A stretch of DNA of 64,000 nucleotides from Chelativorans sp. ZYF759 (GCF_012911015.1 NZ_WVVV01000001.1:558001-622000), one strand, 5' to 3'. Positions 29,412-38,758 are shown, counted from the stretch's first letter. Translations and numbers: made by a program. The notes: generated by a model from the sequence alone, not told the origin.

Positions 29412-30410
29412 TCAGATGACCGAGAAGCCCCTGGCAAAGGGGTCGCGGTCGTCGATGAAGATGGTGTTGAGACCGGTCATGCGCGCCCAGCCGGCAACCG
29501 AAGGCACAATGGCGGGCGTAGCCCCGACGGTGGTCTCGGCCTCGACGCGTCCGCGGAACTGCGAACCGATGATGGATTCGTGAACAAAGTCTTCGCCCAC
29601 CTCCAGCTTTCCCTTCGCATGAAGCTGGGCCATTCGGGCCGAGGTTCCGGTGCCGCAGGGCGAGCGGTCGATCGCTTTCTCCCCATAGAAGACGGCGTTA
29701 CGAGCATGCGATCCTGCTTCGCTTGGCGCTCCCGTCCACATGATGTGGCGCAGGCCGGAGATGCCGGGGTCACCCGGATGGATGAAATCATGCGCGACGT
29801 TGAGGTTTTCGCGCAGGGTTCGGCTCATCGCGACGAGTTCGCCGGCCGAAAAATCCGCCATATCGCGGTAACTCTCCTGCGGCTCCACAATGGCGTAGAA
29901 ATTACCGCCATAGGCGATATCGACGCGGATTTGCCCCAGAGGCGGGCAGTCGACCTCTATGTCGGTTGCATGCAGGAAGGAGGCGACATTTGTCAGTCGC
30001 ACCTCCTCCACATAGTCGCCTTCCTGCCGGTATTCGGCCCGCACCAGGCCGGCCGGCGTATCGAGATTAAGAACGCCCTGCGTCTTCGGCCGCACCAGCC
30101 CGTGCTCGATGGCGAAGGTGACGGTGCCGATCGTGCCATGCCCGCACATCGGCAGGCAGCCGGAGGTTTCGATATAGAGGACCCCCACGTCGCAATCCGC
30201 GCGTGTGGGTGGATAGAGGATAGTGCCGGACATCATGTCATGTCCGCGCGGCTCGAACATCAATCCGGTGCGGATCCAGTCGAACGTTTCCATGAAGTGC
30301 GCGCGACGCTCCATCATGGTGTCGCCATCGAGTTGCGGGCCACCGCCGGAAACGAGGCGAACCGGATTGCCGCAGGTATGGCCGTCTATGCAGAAGAAGC
30401 TGTAGCGCAT
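29412..30410 (-). CDS. 4-hydroxyproline epimerase (proline racemase family)
   Basis: This enzyme interconverts trans-4-hydroxy-L-proline and cis-4-hydroxy-D-proline by a two-thiol mechanism. Both catalytic cysteines are present: Cys89 in MCGHGTIG and Cys252 in SPCGTGTSA. That rules out the Thr-containing dehydratase branch. At 332 aa from ATG 30410 it has the normal length; frame upstream of that is inside the dehydrogenase gene. The oxidase gene 11 bases upstream would take the D-product, as in known hydroxyproline pathways. Proline racemase activity is the less likely alternative. Confidence 0.87.
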   Translation of the reverse strand: MRYSFFCIDGHTCGNPVRLVSGGGPQLDGDTMMERRAHFMETFDWIRTGLMFEPRGHDMMSGTILYPPTRADCDVGVLYIETSGCLPMCGHGTIGTVTFAIEHGLVRPKTQGVLNLDTPAGLVRAEYRQEGDYVEEVRLTNVASFLHATDIEVDCPPLGQIRVDIAYGGNFYAIVEPQESYRDMADFSAGELVAMSRTLRENLNVAHDFIHPGDPGISGLRHIMWTGAPSEAGSHARNAVFYGEKAIDRSPCGTGTSARMAQLHAKGKLEVGEDFVHESIIGSQFRGRVEAETTVGATPAIVPSVAGWARMTGLNTIFIDDRDPFARGFSVI

Positions 30411-30421
30411 GCGCAATTCCT

Positions 30422-31666
30422 TCAGAAGCGATCCGGGCTGTAAGGCGAAAGATCGATCGCCGGGTCCACCCCGGTCACCAGATCGCGTACCAGACGCCCG
30501 GTTGCGGCCGACTGGGTGAGGCCCAGATGGCCGTGGCCGAAAGCATAGATCACATTGGGGGCGCGGGACGAGCGACCGATCACGGGAATCGTGTCCGGGA
30601 GCGAGGGGCGATAGCCCATCCATTCGCGCCCGCCTTGTGTCTTAAGCCCCGGCAGGAAACGCGACGCCTTCTCCAGCATCGCCCTCGATCGCGCATAGTT
30701 GGGCGGGCGTTCGAGCCCGGCGAACTCGACCGCGCCACCGACGCGAAGCCCCGTCTCCAGAGGCGTAATGACGAAGCCGTGCCGCGCGAAGACAAGCTGG
30801 CGACGGACGTCGAAGGCGTCCGGAGGCAAGGTCGTGTTGTAGCCGCGTTCGGTCTCCAGCGGGATGTGATCGCCAAAATTGCGCGCCAGGCGGTGCGACC
30901 AGGCGCCTGCGGCGATCACCAGCGTCGAGGCGCCGATGACCCGGCCATCGGCGAGCCGAAGCCGTGACCTGCCGTTCTCCTGTCCGAGATCCGCCACCTC
31001 GCCGCGGAGGAAGGATGCGCCGCCGGCTTCCGCATGCGCCCAGACCGCCTTGCCGAGCCGCTGAGGATCGGCCACCGTCTTCCAGCCGGGGACGAAGGTG
31101 CCAACGGCGAAGCCCGCCGACAGGCCCGGCTGCAATTCCGCCAAATCCTTGCCGCGCACATGGCGGAATTCAATGCCGAATCGCTCACGGGCCGCCCATC
31201 CCGGAAGGGAGGCTCGCCACTCGGGCTCACTCTCGTAGAGTTCGAGGCACCCATCCTCGCGCAGGTAAGACCTCGTGCCCGTTGTTTGCATGAGGGAGGC
31301 CCATTCGACTTCGGCAAGTTGCATCATGGCTGCCTGAGCGGTCACGCTCGCATCATGGTTGGCCTGTCGACCGGCTTGCCAGAAGCGCCACAGCCAAGGG
31401 GCAAGCCGCGGGAGATAGGCGGGCGCGATCGTCAGCGGTCCGAGCGGGTCGGCCAGCCAGCGCGGCACCTGTCCCATCATGCCCTTCTGCGCCAAGGGAA
31501 GGATGTCTGAAAAGGCGAGCGCGGCGGCGTTGCCCGAACTCGTCTCTTCGCAGATACCCGTGCGGTCGATGACGGTGACTTTTCTGCCTTCCCCGACGAG
31601 CCCCGCCGCGACCGCGATACCAATAATGCCGCCTCCGATGACGACGACCTCGCGCGAATCAGTCAT
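30422..31666 (-). CDS. FAD-dependent D-amino-acid dehydrogenase (probable D-hydroxyproline dehydrogenase)
   Basis: This 414-aa DadA-type flavoprotein has N-terminal VVVIGGGIIGIAVAAGL and the C-terminal motif VIYAFGHGHLGLTQSAATGRLVRDLV. It oxidises D-amino acids to imino acids and passes electrons to the respiratory chain. Next to the hydroxyproline epimerase, the likely substrate is cis-4-hydroxy-D-proline. Downstream pathway enzymes (deaminase, dehydratase, semialdehyde dehydrogenase) are not adjacent. It is transcribed divergently from a GntR regulator. Confidence 0.83.
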   Translation of the reverse strand: MTDSREVVVIGGGIIGIAVAAGLVGEGRKVTVIDRTGICEETSSGNAAALAFSDILPLAQKGMMGQVPRWLADPLGPLTIAPAYLPRLAPWLWRFWQAGRQANHDASVTAQAAMMQLAEVEWASLMQTTGTRSYLREDGCLELYESEPEWRASLPGWAARERFGIEFRHVRGKDLAELQPGLSAGFAVGTFVPGWKTVADPQRLGKAVWAHAEAGGASFLRGEVADLGQENGRSRLRLADGRVIGASTLVIAAGAWSHRLARNFGDHIPLETERGYNTTLPPDAFDVRRQLVFARHGFVITPLETGLRVGGAVEFAGLERPPNYARSRAMLEKASRFLPGLKTQGGREWMGYRPSLPDTIPVIGRSSRAPNVIYAFGHGHLGLTQSAATGRLVRDLVTGVDPAIDLSPYSPDRF

Positions 31667-31855
31667 AACTTCTGCAACCTGTCATATATGGAGAAAGGCG
31701 CGCGTGGCCCCGCGCAATATTCTTAAAGCCCCGAGCGACTTGAGAAAAACTTTCATTCCAAATGTATATGGCGAACGAATTACAGCGATTTGCATGAGAG
31801 AACACATGGAAATCCTATTACAATCGATTTTGAACGAAGCTATTGTCCCCGCTAC

Positions 31856-32548
31856 ATGTCGGCGCTGGAGGGCATTGTGAAGGTGACGGACTGTTTCGGA
31901 TCAATCAAGACGTCTGCCGAATTTGCCTACAGACGTCTGGAGCAAATGATCGTCATGTCAGAACTTTCGCCCGGCAGCCAGACAACCGAAGCTGAACTGC
32001 AGCACAAGGTGGGGGTGGGGCGCACACCAGTGCGCGAAGCCATCCAGCGGCTCGCCTGGGAGGGATTGCTGGAAATTCGCCCAAGGGCTGGCGTGGCTGT
32101 GGCACCACTGAAGGGTGATGATTGGGTGCGGATCATGGAAATCCGCCGCAACGTGGAACTCGTTCTGGCGCGCGCTGCAGCGGACCAGATCGAAGACGAT
32201 GCCAAGCGCACCCTATCGGCAGCGATAGAACTGATGATTCAGGCCTGCGACGCGGGCGATCTCCCGGGCTATGCGGCCGCCGACAAGCTGTTCGACATGG
32301 GAATGGCGGAGGCCTCGCGCAACTGCCATGTCGTCAGGGCTGCAATCCCGCTTCAAACCCACACCAGACGCTTCTGGATTCACTTTCATGGGCAAGAAGA
32401 AATCCGCAACGCCCTCACGGGCCATATCGCCTTGGCTGAAGCCGTGATGGACAAGGATGTCGGTCGCGCTGTACGTCAGGCCCGGCATCTCATGAGTTAT
32501 GTGCGTGGGCGCGCCGAGAACGCCGTGCATCGGCTTGGAGTGGCGTAA
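31856..32548 (+). CDS. GntR family regulator with FCD domain
   Basis: This DNA-binding regulator has an N-terminal winged helix (QTTEAELQHKVGVGRTPVREAIQRL) and a C-terminal FCD ligand domain (about residues 85-210) carrying metal-binding His residues. It is divergent from the D-hydroxyproline dehydrogenase operon and is its obvious candidate regulator. The start is uncertain: ATG 31856 is used here, but GTG 31877 or 31883 directly follow a strong GGAGGG. The region upstream is AT-rich relative to its surroundings. Confidence 0.85.
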   Translation: MSALEGIVKVTDCFGSIKTSAEFAYRRLEQMIVMSELSPGSQTTEAELQHKVGVGRTPVREAIQRLAWEGLLEIRPRAGVAVAPLKGDDWVRIMEIRRNVELVLARAAADQIEDDAKRTLSAAIELMIQACDAGDLPGYAAADKLFDMGMAEASRNCHVVRAAIPLQTHTRRFWIHFHGQEEIRNALTGHIALAEAVMDKDVGRAVRQARHLMSYVRGRAENAVHRLGVA

Positions 32549-32938
32549 TTACGCGTCCACGCCGAGCACCAACGACGTGCTTTCCCATCCCTCTCCGGCA
32601 GACAGCACACAGCTCATGCCGTCGGTACCCGTGGCGATGATCGTCCAGGTGCCGGTCTGCGAGACAAAGACCTCGACAACCGCGTTGTCGTCGACCATGC
32701 CCACGGCGGTGGCGCTCTCCTGGAAATGCTGTTCGAGTTCGCCCACGATGCGTTCGCGTTCACCGCACATGTTCATGGCGAGCATATTGGCGTTGAGGGC
32801 GGGCGGCATCGCCTGTTCAATGGAACGAAGGTCCTGCGCAGACTGCGTCTGCTGAACATCGGTAGCAGATGCGAAGGGAAGCGCGGACAGGATCATCGCG
32901 CCTGCCGCTGCGGTTGCGAAAATTGCCGTACGTGCCAT
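32549..32938 (-). CDS. Small secreted protein of unknown function
   Basis: This 129-aa protein has a signal peptide (MARTAIFATAAAGAMILSALPFASA) and a mature domain with two cysteines (MNMCGERER and GMSCVLSAGEGW) that could form a disulfide in the periplasm. I do not recognise a characterised family. The start at 32938 has AAGGAGG 7 bases upstream; the longer frame lacks one. Its TAA abuts the GntR stop inside the 12-bp palindrome GCGTAATTACGC. Confidence 0.75.
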   Translation of the reverse strand: MARTAIFATAAAGAMILSALPFASATDVQQTQSAQDLRSIEQAMPPALNANMLAMNMCGERERIVGELEQHFQESATAVGMVDDNAVVEVFVSQTGTWTIIATGTDGMSCVLSAGEGWESTSLVLGVDA

Positions 32939-33091
32939 GACAGCACCTCCTTGGCCATGATCGGTGCCATCTGTAATGGCAGAACTGCCGACCATCGGGT
33001 TGCTCGCGGTCTCATCGACCGGTGTTGCTTGAAAAATGGCTGGAGGTGCAGAAAGGTTGCATCACGGTTTCTTCACCGGAGCTTCGAGACG

Positions 33092-33115
33092 AAAAAAGCG
33101 GGCTCGGAAGCCCGC
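33092..33115 (-). terminator. Terminator after mmsA
   Basis: On the minus strand GCGGGCT-TCCG-AGCCCGC is followed by TTTTTT (plus-strand A-tract at 33092-33097). It lies 54 bases after the mmsA stop. Confidence 0.9.
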
Positions 33116-33168
33116 CAATCTCGACACAGTCTGGATAGCGCAAGCCAGCGCGCAGCCTGTTCTTGACG

Positions 33169-34665
33169 CTAGTTCATGGTGGGGATCACGAATTCGGCGC
33201 CGTCTTTAACCCCGCTCGGCCAACGCGAGGTCACGGTCTTGGTCTTGGTGTAAAACCGGAAGGCGTCGGCGCCGTGCTGGTTGAGATCGCCGAAGGAGGA
33301 CGCTTTCCAGCCGCCGAAGGTGTAATAGGCGATCGGCACCGGTATCGGCACGTTGATGCCGACCATGCCGACCTGGACGCGGCTGGCGAAATCGCGAGCT
33401 GCATCGCCGTCGCGGGTGAAGATTGCAACGCCATTACCCATCTCGTGATCATTGGCCAAGGAAAGCGCGTCTTCATAATTTGTGGCGCGGACCACTGACA
33501 GTACCGGCCCGAAGATTTCTTCCTTGTAGATGCGCATGTCCGGCTTGACGTCGTCGAACAGGCAGCCGCCCATGTAGTAGCCGTTCTCGTAGCCCTGGAG
33601 GCTGAAGTCGCGCCCGTCGACGACGAGCTTGGCGCCTTCCTTGACGCCGATATCGACGTAACACTTGATGCGCTCGAGCGCATCCTTGGTGACCACGGGA
33701 CCGAAATCGGCGGAAGAATCGGTCGAGGGCCCGACCTTGAGGCTCTCGACGCGCGGGATCAGTTTCTCCAACAAGCGGTCAGCAGTCTCCTTGCCCACCG
33801 GCACGGCGACCGAGATCGCCATGCAGCGCTCGCCAGCCGAGCCGTAGCCGGCGCCGATGAGCGCATCGACCGTCTGGTCCATGTCCGCATCCGGCATGAT
33901 GATCATGTGGTTCTTGGCGCCGCCGAAACACTGGGCCCGCTTGCCGTTGGCCGTGGCGCGGGAATAGATGTACTGGGCGATCGGCGTGGAGCCGACAAAG
34001 CCGATGGCGTGGATGTCGGGGTCGTCCAGAATGGCGTCGACGACCTCCTTGTCGCCATTGACGACGTTGAGGACGCCGGCCGGCAGGCCCGCCTCGATAA
34101 AGAGTTCGGCCAGACGCATGGGCACGGACGGGTCGCGCTCCGACGGCTTGAGGATGAAGGCATTGCCGGCCGCGAGCGCGGGCGCAATCTTCCACAATGG
34201 AATCATGGCCGGGAAATTGAAGGGTGTGATGCCGGCCACAACGCCGAGGGGCTGACGCATCGAGTAAACATCGATGCCCGGGCCCGCGCCGTCCGTGAAT
34301 TCGCCCTTCATCAGGTGCGGGGCGCCGATGCACACCTCGACCACTTCCAGCCCACGCTGAATGTCGCCCTTGGCGTCGGCGATCGTCTTGCCATGTTCCC
34401 GGGCGAGCGTTTCGGCCAGTTCGTCATACTCGGCATGAACCAGATCGAGAAACTTCATCAGCACGCGCACGCGGCGCTGCGGGTTGGTCGCGGCCCAGCC
34501 AATCTGGGCGGCCTTGGCGTTCTCCACGGCTGCGCGCAATTCCTCCTTCGAGGCGAGGGCCACCTGGCCGCGCACGGAACCGTCCATGGGCTGCATGATG
34601 TCCTGGCTGCGGCCGCTCTGGCCTGGTACGCGCTTGCCTCCGATGAAATGTCCGACTTCGATCAT
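33169..34665 (-). CDS. mmsA: CoA-acylating methylmalonate-semialdehyde dehydrogenase
   Basis: This aldehyde dehydrogenase oxidises methylmalonate or malonate semialdehyde with loss of CO2 to propionyl- or acetyl-CoA. At 498 aa it has the MmsA hallmarks: TPFNFPAMIPLWK, GFVGSTPIAQYIY, and catalytic Cys in GSAGERCMAIS near residue 280 in place of the usual GQxC motif. The known roles are valine and inositol breakdown. Here no other valine or inositol gene is near. A LysR regulator is divergent, and the fpr/hyu/molybdoenzyme locus follows, so another 2-substituted malonate semialdehyde is conceivable. Confidence 0.94.
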   Translation of the reverse strand: MIEVGHFIGGKRVPGQSGRSQDIMQPMDGSVRGQVALASKEELRAAVENAKAAQIGWAATNPQRRVRVLMKFLDLVHAEYDELAETLAREHGKTIADAKGDIQRGLEVVEVCIGAPHLMKGEFTDGAGPGIDVYSMRQPLGVVAGITPFNFPAMIPLWKIAPALAAGNAFILKPSERDPSVPMRLAELFIEAGLPAGVLNVVNGDKEVVDAILDDPDIHAIGFVGSTPIAQYIYSRATANGKRAQCFGGAKNHMIIMPDADMDQTVDALIGAGYGSAGERCMAISVAVPVGKETADRLLEKLIPRVESLKVGPSTDSSADFGPVVTKDALERIKCYVDIGVKEGAKLVVDGRDFSLQGYENGYYMGGCLFDDVKPDMRIYKEEIFGPVLSVVRATNYEDALSLANDHEMGNGVAIFTRDGDAARDFASRVQVGMVGINVPIPVPIAYYTFGGWKASSFGDLNQHGADAFRFYTKTKTVTSRWPSGVKDGAEFVIPTMN

Positions 34666-34807
34666 GGTCTCGCTCCCTCGCGAAAGTGTTCAGTCCTTAT
34701 TGTCCTGCTTCGCGGCCCCGGATGCAACGCGCAGGCGCCCGCAACTGTTGTGCAAAAATCAATACTCAGGCAATGTCGAGCTTCAATCTGCGCAACTCAG
34801 GCAAGCG

Positions 34808-35689
34808 ATGAACTGGGACGATCTCCGCATATTTCTGGCCGTGGCACGGGCCGGGCAGATACTGGGCGCGGCACGGCGCCTGGAACTCAACCATGCCACG
34901 GTGTCGCGCCGGACAACCGCGCTTGAAGTGGCGCTCGGCACGAAACTGTTCCGTCGACTGACCACGGGCACGGAGCTGACGCTTGAAGGAGAGCGGCTGC
35001 TGGAGGTCGCCGAACGCATGGAAGCGGACCTGATCGTGGCGCGCGCCGACATAGCCGACGAGGGCGAGGCGGTATCCGGCACGGTGCGTATCGGGGCGCC
35101 GGATGGTTTTGGCGTGGCCTTTCTGGCCTCGCGGCTCGGCGGGCTGACCGCGCTTCATCCGCAGCTGGCGATCCAGCTCGTGCCGGTGCCGCGTTCCTTC
35201 TCGCTGTCGCGGCGCGAGGCCGACATCGCGATTACGGTGGAGCGGCCGACCGAGGGGCGGCTGGTGGCGGTCAAGCTGGTCGACTACACACTCGGCCTCT
35301 ATGCCTCGCGGGCCTATGCCCAGAGGCACGGCCTGCCGACGGGCAAGGAAGGACTGCGCGGGCATCGGCTGGTCGGCTATGTGCCCGACCTCGCGATTTC
35401 CTCCAGCCTCGACTATGCGGACGAGTTCCTTCCCGGATGGGCGGCGTGCTTTTCCGTGTCGTCGGCATTAGGGCAGGTGGAAGCGGTGCGCTCAGGCGCT
35501 GGCATCGGCATCCTGCACGCCTTCATCGCCCGGGCTCACGACGACCTGGTGCCGGTCGAGGCGGTGGCGCCGATCCGGCGCGCCTACTGGCTGGTCTATC
35601 ACGAATCCATGCGCCCGCTGCGGCATATCCAGGCGGTGGCAGGCTTTGTGCAGGGCGCGGTCGAGAAAGAACGCGCCCTGTTCGGCTAG
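34808..35689 (+). CDS. LysR family transcriptional regulator
   Basis: This 293-aa LysR regulator has an N-terminal winged helix (WDDLRIFLAVARAGQILGAARRLELNHATVSRRTTALE) and a C-terminal periplasmic-binding-like effector domain. It is divergent from mmsA across 142 bases, the usual arrangement for a LysR target, so it probably controls mmsA. The open frame upstream of ATG 34808 lies within mmsA and is discarded. Its TAG overlaps the fpr stop (CTAG shared on both strands). Confidence 0.9.
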   Translation: MNWDDLRIFLAVARAGQILGAARRLELNHATVSRRTTALEVALGTKLFRRLTTGTELTLEGERLLEVAERMEADLIVARADIADEGEAVSGTVRIGAPDGFGVAFLASRLGGLTALHPQLAIQLVPVPRSFSLSRREADIAITVERPTEGRLVAVKLVDYTLGLYASRAYAQRHGLPTGKEGLRGHRLVGYVPDLAISSSLDYADEFLPGWAACFSVSSALGQVEAVRSGAGIGILHAFIARAHDDLVPVEAVAPIRRAYWLVYHESMRPLRHIQAVAGFVQGAVEKERALFG

Positions 35690-36528
35690 CCTACAAAGGC
35701 CCGTTCGACAACGAAGTCGGCGGGGCGGCTGTTGGAACCTTCCTCGAGACCCGCCTTTTCCATCAGCGCCTTGACGTCGTTGAGCATCGCCATGGAGCCA
35801 CAGATCATGCCGCGATCGGTCGCGGGATCGAAAGGGGCGACGCCGAGATCGGAAAACAGCTTGCCACTTTCGATCAGGCTGGTGATGCGACCCATGCGGG
35901 GGTGGTCCTGCCGCGTGGTCGTGGCGTAGTAGGTCAGGCGGCCGGCCACCAGCTCGCCGATCAGCGGGTCATTGGTCAGCGCCTCGACGAGCTCGTCGCC
36001 ATAGGCGAGATCGGCAACGTCGCGACAGGTGTTGGTGAGGACGACCTCTTCGAACTTCTCATAGGTCTCGGGATCGCGGATGAGGCTCGCGAAAGGCGCG
36101 ATGCCGGTGCCCGTGGCAACCATGTAGAGACGCTTGCCCGGCTTCAGCGCGTCGAGCACCAGCGTACCGGTCGGCTTCTGGCGCATGAGCACCGTGTCGC
36201 CGGGCCGGATCTTCTGCAGATGCTGGGTCAGCGGACCATCCGGCACCTTGATGGAGTAGAATTCGAGTTCGTCGTCCCAGGCCGGGCTGGCGATCGAATA
36301 GGCGCGGAACACGGGCTTGGCCGCATTCGGAAGGCCGATCATCACGAATTCGCCGGAGCGGAAACGAAAGCTCTGCGGTCGGGTGATGCGGAAAGCAAAG
36401 AGTGAATCGGTATAGTGTTTCACCCACACAACCGTTTCGGCGAAGACGCCGGGGGGGATCGGAAATTCGCGCGCCTCTTCGGGGGCGTCGGCACGTGCTG
36501 TCGCGTCTTGGTGCTGCATAGTGTCCAT
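35686..36528 (-). CDS. fpr: Ferredoxin--NADP+ reductase
   Basis: This 280-aa flavoprotein transfers electrons between NADPH and ferredoxin or flavodoxin. The FAD-binding motif is RAYSIASPAWDDELEFYSI. The NADP-binding part has VATGTGIAPFASLIRD and ICGSMAMLND, and the protein ends in VERAFVG, typical of the bacterial subclass. Starts at Met1 or Met4 are equally plausible; neither has a strong ribosome-binding site. Its promoter carries a dyad (36586-36605) shared with the molybdoenzyme operon. It could therefore supply reduced ferredoxin to the 6-hydroxynicotinate reductase-like protein. Confidence 0.93.
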   Translation of the reverse strand: MDTMQHQDATARADAPEEAREFPIPPGVFAETVVWVKHYTDSLFAFRITRPQSFRFRSGEFVMIGLPNAAKPVFRAYSIASPAWDDELEFYSIKVPDGPLTQHLQKIRPGDTVLMRQKPTGTLVLDALKPGKRLYMVATGTGIAPFASLIRDPETYEKFEEVVLTNTCRDVADLAYGDELVEALTNDPLIGELVAGRLTYYATTTRQDHPRMGRITSLIESGKLFSDLGVAPFDPATDRGMICGSMAMLNDVKALMEKAGLEEGSNSRPADFVVERAFVG

Positions 36529-36585
36529 ATCGCATAATTCTGGGAGGTTTCAAGGACAGCGCGGCAGTCGCACTTGCGATGGGTA

Positions 36586-36605
36586 TTTATTAGTATACAA
36601 ATGAA
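36586..36605. promoter_or_regulatory. Operator-like dyad between fpr and hyuA (MarR-type candidate)
   Basis: TTTATTAGTATACAAATGAA is an inverted repeat of the half-site TTCATTNGTA (8 of 10 positions pair). A copy agreeing at 16 of 20 bases occurs at 47821-47840. It lies 57 bases before fpr and about 77 before the hyuA start. Minus-strand TTGACT directly beside it may be the fpr -35 element. Binding by the MarR protein of this locus is inferred. Confidence 0.6.
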
Positions 36606-36682
36606 TTTCAAGTCAAGGAGCGGCACTAGAGCGCTGTTCCAAAACGTTGCCTTCTGTTGGGTTGATCTTGCGGGTGGGGCGC

Positions 36683-38758
36683 TTGAACGAGAAAAAGAGG
36701 ATCAACCGCGGATACGTGGTCGCCGGTGTCGACGTCGGGGGCACCTTCACCGATCTCATCCTGATCGACACGGGCGAGGGCGGCCGCGTGACCGTCGCCA
36801 AGACGCCCACGACGCCCGACAACCAATCCGGCGGTGTCCTTGCGGCACTGGCCCAATCGGGTACCCCGGTTGAGGACATCGACCTCATTGTGCATGGCAC
36901 GACCACCACGACGAATGCCGTGCTGGAACGTCGGCTCGCGCGCACCGGCATGATCACCACGCGCGGGTTTCGCGACGTGATCGAACTCGGGCGCCGCACG
37001 CGGCCCCAGCCCTACGGGATGACGGGGCGTTTCGTGCCGGTCATCCCGCGCGATCTCAGGCTGGAAGTCAACGAGCGCATGGAGGCTTCGGGGCGGGTGC
37101 GCGAGACGCTCGACGATGCGGGCATGCGCGCGGCGGTCCAACAACTGCTCGATGCCGGCTGCGAATCGCTCGTCATCCATTTCCTGCATGCCTATGCCAA
37201 TCCGGCGCATGAGTTGCGCGCGGCAGAGATCGCGCGCGAAATGTGGCCGAACGATCACATAACGATGGGTCATGCGCTGTTGTCGGAAGCGCGCGAGTTC
37301 GAGCGCGGCGTGACGGCGGCGGTCAATGCCTCCGTGCAGCCGATCCTGCAGCGTTACGTGCGGCGGTTGGCGGACGAACTCAACGCGCAGGGCTACCTCC
37401 GCGACTTTTTGATGATGAACGGCAATGGCGGCATGATTTCGGCCCGCTTCGTTACGCGCGAAGCCGCCAAGACCGTGATGTCGGGCCCTGCCTCCGGCGT
37501 GATGGCTGCCGCCTACACGGCCGAACGGGCCGGCATGCCCAATGTGATCACCTACGATATGGGCGGCACCTCCACCGACGTGGCGCTGATCCGCAACGCG
37601 CGGCCTGCCGTCTCGAATGAGATCGAGATCGAATATGCGATGCCGATCCACGTGCCGATGGTCGACGTGCAGACAGTGGGCGCGGGCGGCGGCTCGATCG
37701 CGCGGCTCGATGATGCCGGGTTGATCCGCATCGGGCCGGAAAGCGCAGGGGCAAGACCGGGGCCGATCTCCTATGGACGCGGCGGCACCGAGCCGACCAT
37801 CACCGATGCCAATCTGGTGCTCGGGCGCCTGAACCCGAACCGACTGCTCGCCGTCGACAACCCGATCCGCATCGAAGATGTGCGTACCGTCTTCGCGGAA
37901 CGCATCGGCGGGCCGGCCGGCATGGACGGTACGGAAGCGGCCGGCGCGGTCCTGCGGCTCGCCAACACGAAGATGGCCGGGGCGATCCGCATGGTGTCGC
38001 TCGCCAAGGGCCATGATCCGCGCGATTTCGCGCTGTTTGCCTTTGGCGGCGCCGGGCCGCTGCACGCCACGGCCCTGGCGCGCGAACTTTCGATCCCAAA
38101 AGTGCTGGTCCCGGCGCGGCCCGGTATCACCAACGCGCTTGGCTGCGTGGTGGCCGATCTCAGGCACGATTTTGTGCGCACCATCAACCGTCCGGTGACA
38201 GAGGTCGAAAGCGCCACGATCAGGGCAGTGCTGACCGAACAAGCGGAAGAAGGCCGGGCCCAGATCGACAAGGAGGCGGTCCGGCCGCAGCAGATTGATT
38301 GCGTGCATTCGGCCGACATGCAGTTTGTCGGCCAGACACATCTCATCAACGTGCCGCTGCCGTCACTCGAGGTAACGGGCGAGCAGTTGCAGGCTCTGTT
38401 CGAGACGGCCTATTTCGCCCGATTCCGGGTCGATCTGAAGGAGATCCGGGCCAATCTGGTCAATCTCAACACCTCGGTAATCGGGCGCCGGGCGCCGGTC
38501 GACCTGGCGCGGCTGATCGAGCCGGATGGCCGCGCGGCCACGCTGGACGAGGCGCTGGTGGAACGGCGCAACGTCTGGTTTGCCGGCAAATGGCTCGACA
38601 CCCCGGTCTATGCCCGTGAACGCATGCCGCTTCACGCCAATCTCAGCGGCCCGGCCATCATCGAGCAGATGGACGCTACCACGGTCGTCGAGCCGGGCGA
38701 CCGGGTGAGCGGCGACGTCGACGGCAACCTCATCATCCAGATCGGATCAGGCCGATGA
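36683..38758 (+). CDS. hyuA: Hydantoinase/oxoprolinase subunit A
   Basis: This ATP-dependent amidohydrolase subunit belongs to the HyuA / 5-oxoprolinase family, whose members open five- or six-membered lactam or hydantoin rings or carboxylate ketones. The ATPase-fold motif GVDVGGTFTDLILID is near the start, with HGTTTTTNAVLER and YDMGGTSTDVALI further on. There is no ATG near the domain start. TTG 36683 (GTGGGG upstream) is my choice; TTG 36647 and GTG 36674 are alternatives. Its stop overlaps hyuB (ATGA). The substrate is unknown; context suggests an N-heterocyclic lactam. Confidence 0.9.
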   Translation: MNEKKRINRGYVVAGVDVGGTFTDLILIDTGEGGRVTVAKTPTTPDNQSGGVLAALAQSGTPVEDIDLIVHGTTTTTNAVLERRLARTGMITTRGFRDVIELGRRTRPQPYGMTGRFVPVIPRDLRLEVNERMEASGRVRETLDDAGMRAAVQQLLDAGCESLVIHFLHAYANPAHELRAAEIAREMWPNDHITMGHALLSEAREFERGVTAAVNASVQPILQRYVRRLADELNAQGYLRDFLMMNGNGGMISARFVTREAAKTVMSGPASGVMAAAYTAERAGMPNVITYDMGGTSTDVALIRNARPAVSNEIEIEYAMPIHVPMVDVQTVGAGGGSIARLDDAGLIRIGPESAGARPGPISYGRGGTEPTITDANLVLGRLNPNRLLAVDNPIRIEDVRTVFAERIGGPAGMDGTEAAGAVLRLANTKMAGAIRMVSLAKGHDPRDFALFAFGGAGPLHATALARELSIPKVLVPARPGITNALGCVVADLRHDFVRTINRPVTEVESATIRAVLTEQAEEGRAQIDKEAVRPQQIDCVHSADMQFVGQTHLINVPLPSLEVTGEQLQALFETAYFARFRVDLKEIRANLVNLNTSVIGRRAPVDLARLIEPDGRAATLDEALVERRNVWFAGKWLDTPVYARERMPLHANLSGPAIIEQMDATTVVEPGDRVSGDVDGNLIIQIGSGR

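Noticed and set aside
36626-38341. 571-codon open frame opposite hyuA
   Set aside because: His/Arg-rich shadow of hyuA with no recognisable motif; hyuA has clear ATPase-fold motifs.
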